Below, piece by piece: positions 7,093 through 10,005 of a stretch of DNA of 10,005 nt. Source of the stretch: Treponema sp. (GTDB taxonomy: Bacteria; Spirochaetota; Spirochaetia; Treponematales; Treponemataceae); the NCBI GenBank assembly GCA_024691265.1, contig JAILNT010000045.1, positions 1-10,005 of the forward strand, given 5' to 3'. Under the pieces are notes generated by a model. It had not been told where the DNA came from. It saw only the letters and a program-made list of their open reading frames with translations, and ran no database searches. The translations under genes and the position numbers were made by a program. Every line of letters begins with the position of its first letter. Within the stretch, counting starts at the first letter, position 1.

Positions 7093-7163
7093 CATATTTT
7101 TTATAAGATTTTAATTATATGAAAGTATTTGCATATAAGCTTCATTTTCAGTAAGATACCATG

Positions 7164-7178
7164 CAAGAGGTCTTTATG
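7164..7178 (+). promoter_or_regulatory. Ribosome binding site selecting the ATG at 7176
   Basis: AAGAGG (7165-7170) lies 5 nt before the ATG at 7176. The earlier in-frame ATG at 7161 overlaps the front of this site and has no site of its own, so translation most likely begins at 7176. Confidence 0.7.
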
Positions 7179-8537
7179 ATATTTTCACCGGTTGAGATTC
7201 AAGAAACAGTAAATATGTTTATGCGGCAGAAACTTGATATCCGCTGCATTACGATGGGTATATCTCTGCTTGACTGTGCATGCGAAGACAGCAAGAGGGC
7301 TAATCAAAAGATTTATGACAAAATAATGAGATATGCTGGCAATCTTGTTCGTGTTGGTCAGGATATTGAAAAAGAGTATGGTGTACCTATTATTAATAAG
7401 CGTATTTCCGTTACCCCGATTGCACTTGTAGCTGGTGCAAGTGGTGAAAAGTCATATGTAAGCTACTGTCATACTCTTGACAAGTGTGCGAAAGAACTTG
7501 GAGTTAACTTTATTGGTGGTTTTAGTGCCCTTGTTCAAAAAGGTATTACTCCTGCTGATAGAATACTTATAGATTCTATTCCAGAAGCTTTAGCTACAAC
7601 TGATTATGTTTGTTCTTCTGTAAATGTTGGAACTACTAAAAATGGTATTAACATGGACGCTGTAAAGCTTATGGGAGAAACAATCAAGAAGACAGCAGAA
7701 GCTTCAAAAGATTGTGCTATTAACGGTTGTTCTAAGTTGGTTGTATTTTGTAATGCTCCAGAAGACAATCCTTTCATGGCAGGAGCATTCCATGGTCCTG
7801 GAGAAGGAGACGCTGTATTAAATGTAGGTGTTTCTGGTCCTGGTGTAATTCTTGCTGCTGCAAAAGAATTTAAAGGACGCCCTATTAACGAGCTTGCAGA
7901 TGGTATCAAAAAGATGGCTTTCAAAATCACACGTGTCGGACAAATGGTTGGTACAGAAGCTGCTGCCCGTCTTGGCGTAAATTTTGGTATTTTGGATTTG
8001 TCTTTAGCACCAACTCCAGCTGTAGGTGATTCTGTAGCTCGCATACTTGAAGAAATTGGTCTTGAAGGTTGTGGTGCTCCTGGAACAACAGCTGCCCTTG
8101 CAATGCTTACCGATATGGTAAAAAAAGGTGGCGTAATGGCTTCTACTAATGTAGGCGGCTTAAGTGGTGCCTTTATTCCTGTATCAGAAGATGAAGGAAT
8201 GATAAATGCTGTAAAGCAGAATTCTATTTGCCTTGAAAAGCTTGAAGCAATGACAACCGTTTGTTCTGTAGGACTTGATATGATTGCAATTCCTGGAGAT
8301 ACAACTGCTACTACTGTTAGTGGTATTATGGCAGATGAATTTGCTATAGGAATGGTTAATAATAAAACTACTGCAGTTCGTCTTATTCCAGCTCCTGGTA
8401 AAAAGCCTGGTGATTGGGTTGAGTTTGGAGGTCTTTTGGGAGGTTGCCCTGTAATTAATGTAAATCAGTTCTCTTGTGCTGACTTTATTAATAGAGGTGG
8501 TCGTATCCCTGCTCCTATCCATTCATTTAGAAATTAA
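7176..8537 (+). CDS. UPF0210 (DUF711, 'PFL family') protein
   Basis: This 453-residue protein matches the remembered length and sequence of the UPF0210 family over its full length. Conserved blocks present are LDIRCITMGISLLDC near the N-terminus, VNKR/INKRISVTP, GGFSALVQKG, CSSVNVGTTKNGINM (from C146), NPFMAGAFHGPGEGD (H206 to E210 within it), DLSLAPTPAVGDSVARI, GGLSGAFIPVSEDEGM (S337 to G341 within it) and the C-terminal GGRIPAPIHSF. It is a soluble cytoplasmic protein without signal or membrane segments. The family is sometimes labelled 'PFL family' because of a distant fold relationship to pyruvate formate-lyase or anaerobic ribonucleotide reductase. The glycyl-radical motif is not visible, and the biochemical role is unknown. 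In many Firmicutes the gene follows a small ACT-domain protein (UPF0237); no such partner is present here. Family assignment is very secure; function is not. Confidence 0.95.
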   Translation: MIFSPVEIQETVNMFMRQKLDIRCITMGISLLDCACEDSKRANQKIYDKIMRYAGNLVRVGQDIEKEYGVPIINKRISVTPIALVAGASGEKSYVSYCHTLDKCAKELGVNFIGGFSALVQKGITPADRILIDSIPEALATTDYVCSSVNVGTTKNGINMDAVKLMGETIKKTAEASKDCAINGCSKLVVFCNAPEDNPFMAGAFHGPGEGDAVLNVGVSGPGVILAAAKEFKGRPINELADGIKKMAFKITRVGQMVGTEAAARLGVNFGILDLSLAPTPAVGDSVARILEEIGLEGCGAPGTTAALAMLTDMVKKGGVMASTNVGGLSGAFIPVSEDEGMINAVKQNSICLEKLEAMTTVCSVGLDMIAIPGDTTATTVSGIMADEFAIGMVNNKTTAVRLIPAPGKKPGDWVEFGGLLGGCPVINVNQFSCADFINRGGRIPAPIHSFRN

Positions 8538-8554
8538 TTTATTCTATAAATTAT

Positions 8555-8610
8555 AAAAGACTCTGTTTGAAGAAATTATTTTTAATTCTTCATTTCAGAG
8601 TCTTTTTTTT
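8555..8610 (+). terminator. Intrinsic terminator after UPF0210 gene
   Basis: AAAAGACTCTG (8555-8565) pairs with CAGAGTCTTTT (8596-8606), followed by further T to 8610. Within the loop GAAGAA (8569-8574) can pair with TTCTTC (8586-8591), extending the hairpin across a small internal bulge. It lies 18 nt after the UPF0210 stop and directly upstream of the next promoter, insulating the two transcripts. Confidence 0.88.
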
Positions 8611-8614
8611 GTTT

Positions 8615-8643
8615 TTGACAATTGCAAATTCCTGTACCATAAT
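8615..8643 (+). promoter_or_regulatory. Near-consensus sigma70-type promoter for the last gene
   Basis: TTGACA (8615-8620, perfect -35) is followed by an exact 17-nt spacer and CATAAT (8638-8643, five of six -10 bases). The expected transcription start, 6-8 nt beyond the -10, falls at about 8649-8651, on or beside the ATG at 8651. The -35 begins immediately after the terminator T-tract. Confidence 0.75.
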
Positions 8644-8650
8644 TAAAAAT

Positions 8651-10005
8651 ATGACAAATATAAATGAAGATAAAGAACCAAGCTTGATATCTATAATTAT
8701 AGATATGATTTTGGGAAGAAATAAGGATTCTCCTGAAACTCGTAAGCAGTTTTCTGCTATAGCAAAAAACTTGTCTAAAACTAAATATAATGGATATTAT
8801 CACCCACTTACTTCAAAATTAATGCCACCGTGTGCATCTTTTCTATTTTATATATATAAAAATATTTATCCTTTGCAGAAATTTTTTAATGAAAGATTTT
8901 TTGTAGATAAATCTGCTCATCATATAATTGACGCATTCATGTCTGATGAACAAGTAGGATTAAAGAATGAGTTTGATGAGAATATCATTAGAGAAAAATC
9001 AAAAACAGAAAAATATCAGGATTTTTCTATAAAAATAAAGAAGCTTATAAATGACTTTAAAATGAGCTTCGATAAAGACAAATACAGAGAAATAAATAGT
9101 GTATATAATGCATTAATTTTATTAAGGCAATTTTGTGTATACGATTACTATTTTATATTAAAGAAATTCTGTCCTGACATAAAAGAGGGAAGTTTTTCAG
9201 GAAACCCTAGATTTAGCAAGGTTTGGGGAGCTTATATTGCAGAGCCATTAGCAAATTTTGATAGTGTTGCAAAAGGTCTTTTAAGAGTTCCTTTTGAAGA
9301 TTGGGCTAGTGCTATAGGATTTATAAATAAAATTAATGGTGAAGAAATCATAAGTGTAGAAAAATGGAATACACTTGTTTATAAAATAAATGATATTGAA
9401 AAATATTCTATATTTGAGAATATTTGTAAGCTTATAAATAAGGATTTATCATTTTCCGTAAGGGCTTCATATTCTGAAACTGATATTGTAACGAGCTATG
9501 TAAATGATATAAGTAGAAAAGTTTTTGAAATACTTAATGTTATAAAACAGGAACAGCAAAGATATTTTATAGCAACAGAATTGAAAAAACTTTTTCCTAA
9601 AGGATTTGAACAGCCATTAAAATATTATTTATCAGAAATGGATATACGCCTTGAAGCAAAAAAACTTCCAGTATTCAAATATTCAGAAGCTTTATCGTAT
9701 TTACAGGCATTTATATTATCGTATGTAAATGGAGATATATCTTCTATTGCTTCTAAAATAAATGTTTATGGAAGTGTAATTAATAGAGATTTTGTTATTC
9801 AATTACTAAATACCTGTTCTTATTTGGGAACCAATATTTCAGAACAAATAGTAGCTTTTGATGGAAAGCTCGCTCCTAAAATGCCTCTGGGATATAAACT
9901 TTCTAATTTTTTATCTCAAGCTACTTCTTCAGAACAGGATACTGTTACAATTCGTGCTCAAGTTGATTTAATAAATGCAAATGCCCTTTCTATTTTAAAT
10001 GATTC
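8651..10005 (+). CDS. Uncharacterised protein, possibly spirochaete-specific (3' truncated by window)
   Basis: An uninterrupted frame of 451 codons runs from ATG 8651 past the right edge, which rules out a chance ORF in such AT-rich DNA. The start MTNINEDKEPSLISIIIDMI has no signal peptide. The product is rich in Lys, Ile, Phe, Tyr and Asn and looks predominantly helical, with a weakly hydrophobic stretch near residues 58-85 (PPCASFLFYIYKNIYPLQKF) that may be amphipathic rather than transmembrane. I recognise no catalytic motif, Walker box, zinc site or HTH. From memory it resembles long uncharacterised proteins of Treponema (possibly the family labelled DUF5312), but I cannot verify this. 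No Shine-Dalgarno is visible upstream, and the promoter spacing suggests a leaderless message. It is preceded by a terminator, so it is an independent transcription unit. Confidence 0.85.
   Translation, partial: MTNINEDKEPSLISIIIDMILGRNKDSPETRKQFSAIAKNLSKTKYNGYYHPLTSKLMPPCASFLFYIYKNIYPLQKFFNERFFVDKSAHHIIDAFMSDEQVGLKNEFDENIIREKSKTEKYQDFSIKIKKLINDFKMSFDKDKYREINSVYNALILLRQFCVYDYYFILKKFCPDIKEGSFSGNPRFSKVWGAYIAEPLANFDSVAKGLLRVPFEDWASAIGFINKINGEEIISVEKWNTLVYKINDIEKYSIFENICKLINKDLSFSVRASYSETDIVTSYVNDISRKVFEILNVIKQEQQRYFIATELKKLFPKGFEQPLKYYLSEMDIRLEAKKLPVFKYSEALSYLQAFILSYVNGDISSIASKINVYGSVINRDFVIQLLNTCSYLGTNISEQIVAFDGKLAPKMPLGYKLSNFLSQATSSEQDTVTIRAQVDLINANALSILND
8687..8706. repeat. Perfect 20-bp palindrome inside the start of the last gene
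   Basis: ATATCTATAA followed directly by its reverse complement TTATAGATAT, with no mismatch or spacer. It begins 36 nt after the ATG and encodes part of the SIIIDM segment. It could be a regulator site just downstream of the promoter or a structural element of the mRNA 5' end. Confidence 0.6.

Noticed and set aside
7604..8044. Minus-strand ORF of 146 codons
   Set aside because: It is antisense to the highly conserved UPF0210 gene; Pro/Ala/Ser-rich shadow of Gly/Ala-rich coding sequence.
8582..8803. Minus-strand ORF of 73 codons overlapping the right-hand gene start
   Set aside because: It begins inside the long plus-strand gene, crosses its promoter and ends in the terminator; no ribosome site and no similarity noticed.
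1..10005. CRISPR arrays, tRNA/rRNA genes, transposases, integrase sites
   Set aside because: No spaced direct repeats, cloverleaf-like sequence, terminal inverted repeats or transposase motifs were seen on either strand.

Overview
The window is AT-rich (about one third G+C by eye), has T/A-ending codons and short intergenic gaps, and encodes several exported proteins with permissive lipobox or signal sequences. Together with a possibly spirochaete-type unknown protein at the right edge, this suggests a host-associated anaerobic spirochaete, most likely a Treponema. That assignment is inference from gene style and content; no rRNA or other strict marker gene is present.

Layout, left to right. 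(1) At the left edge the last 42 codons of a plus-strand gene end at 130. They converge on, and are overlapped by, a minus-strand gene for an exported, YD-repeat-like protein; the two products look related. (2) A LysR-type regulator closely resembling IlvY (1035-1925). (3) A probable two-gene plus-strand unit: a ModF-like double ABC ATPase (2056-3678) whose first nucleotide-binding domain is degenerate, and an exported GH18 glycosidase best started at a TTG at 3736. (4) A bidirectional hairpin terminator at 4849-4889. (5) A minus-strand lipoprotein flavoenzyme (4894-7038) with two FMN-binding domains followed by a fumarate-reductase-type FAD domain that lacks the usual dicarboxylate residues. 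(6) A divergent intergenic region with a perfect palindrome plus a half-site repeat. (7) A UPF0210 (DUF711, 'PFL family') protein on the plus strand with its own terminator. (8) A long unrecognised plus-strand gene running off the right edge. It has a near-consensus promoter placed so that the mRNA would begin at or next to the ATG.

The genes do not form one obvious pathway. The flavoenzyme probably reduces an unsaturated organic acid outside the cytoplasmic membrane as an electron sink. The GH18 enzyme is exported and probably acts on a GlcNAc-containing polymer. The ModF-like ATPase has no permease partner here, and the IlvY-like regulator is not next to ilvC. The items most worth a second look are the apparent leaderless promoter with an early 20-bp palindrome, the double-FMN reductase with a rewritten active site, the asymmetric ModF, and the antisense overlap at the left edge.
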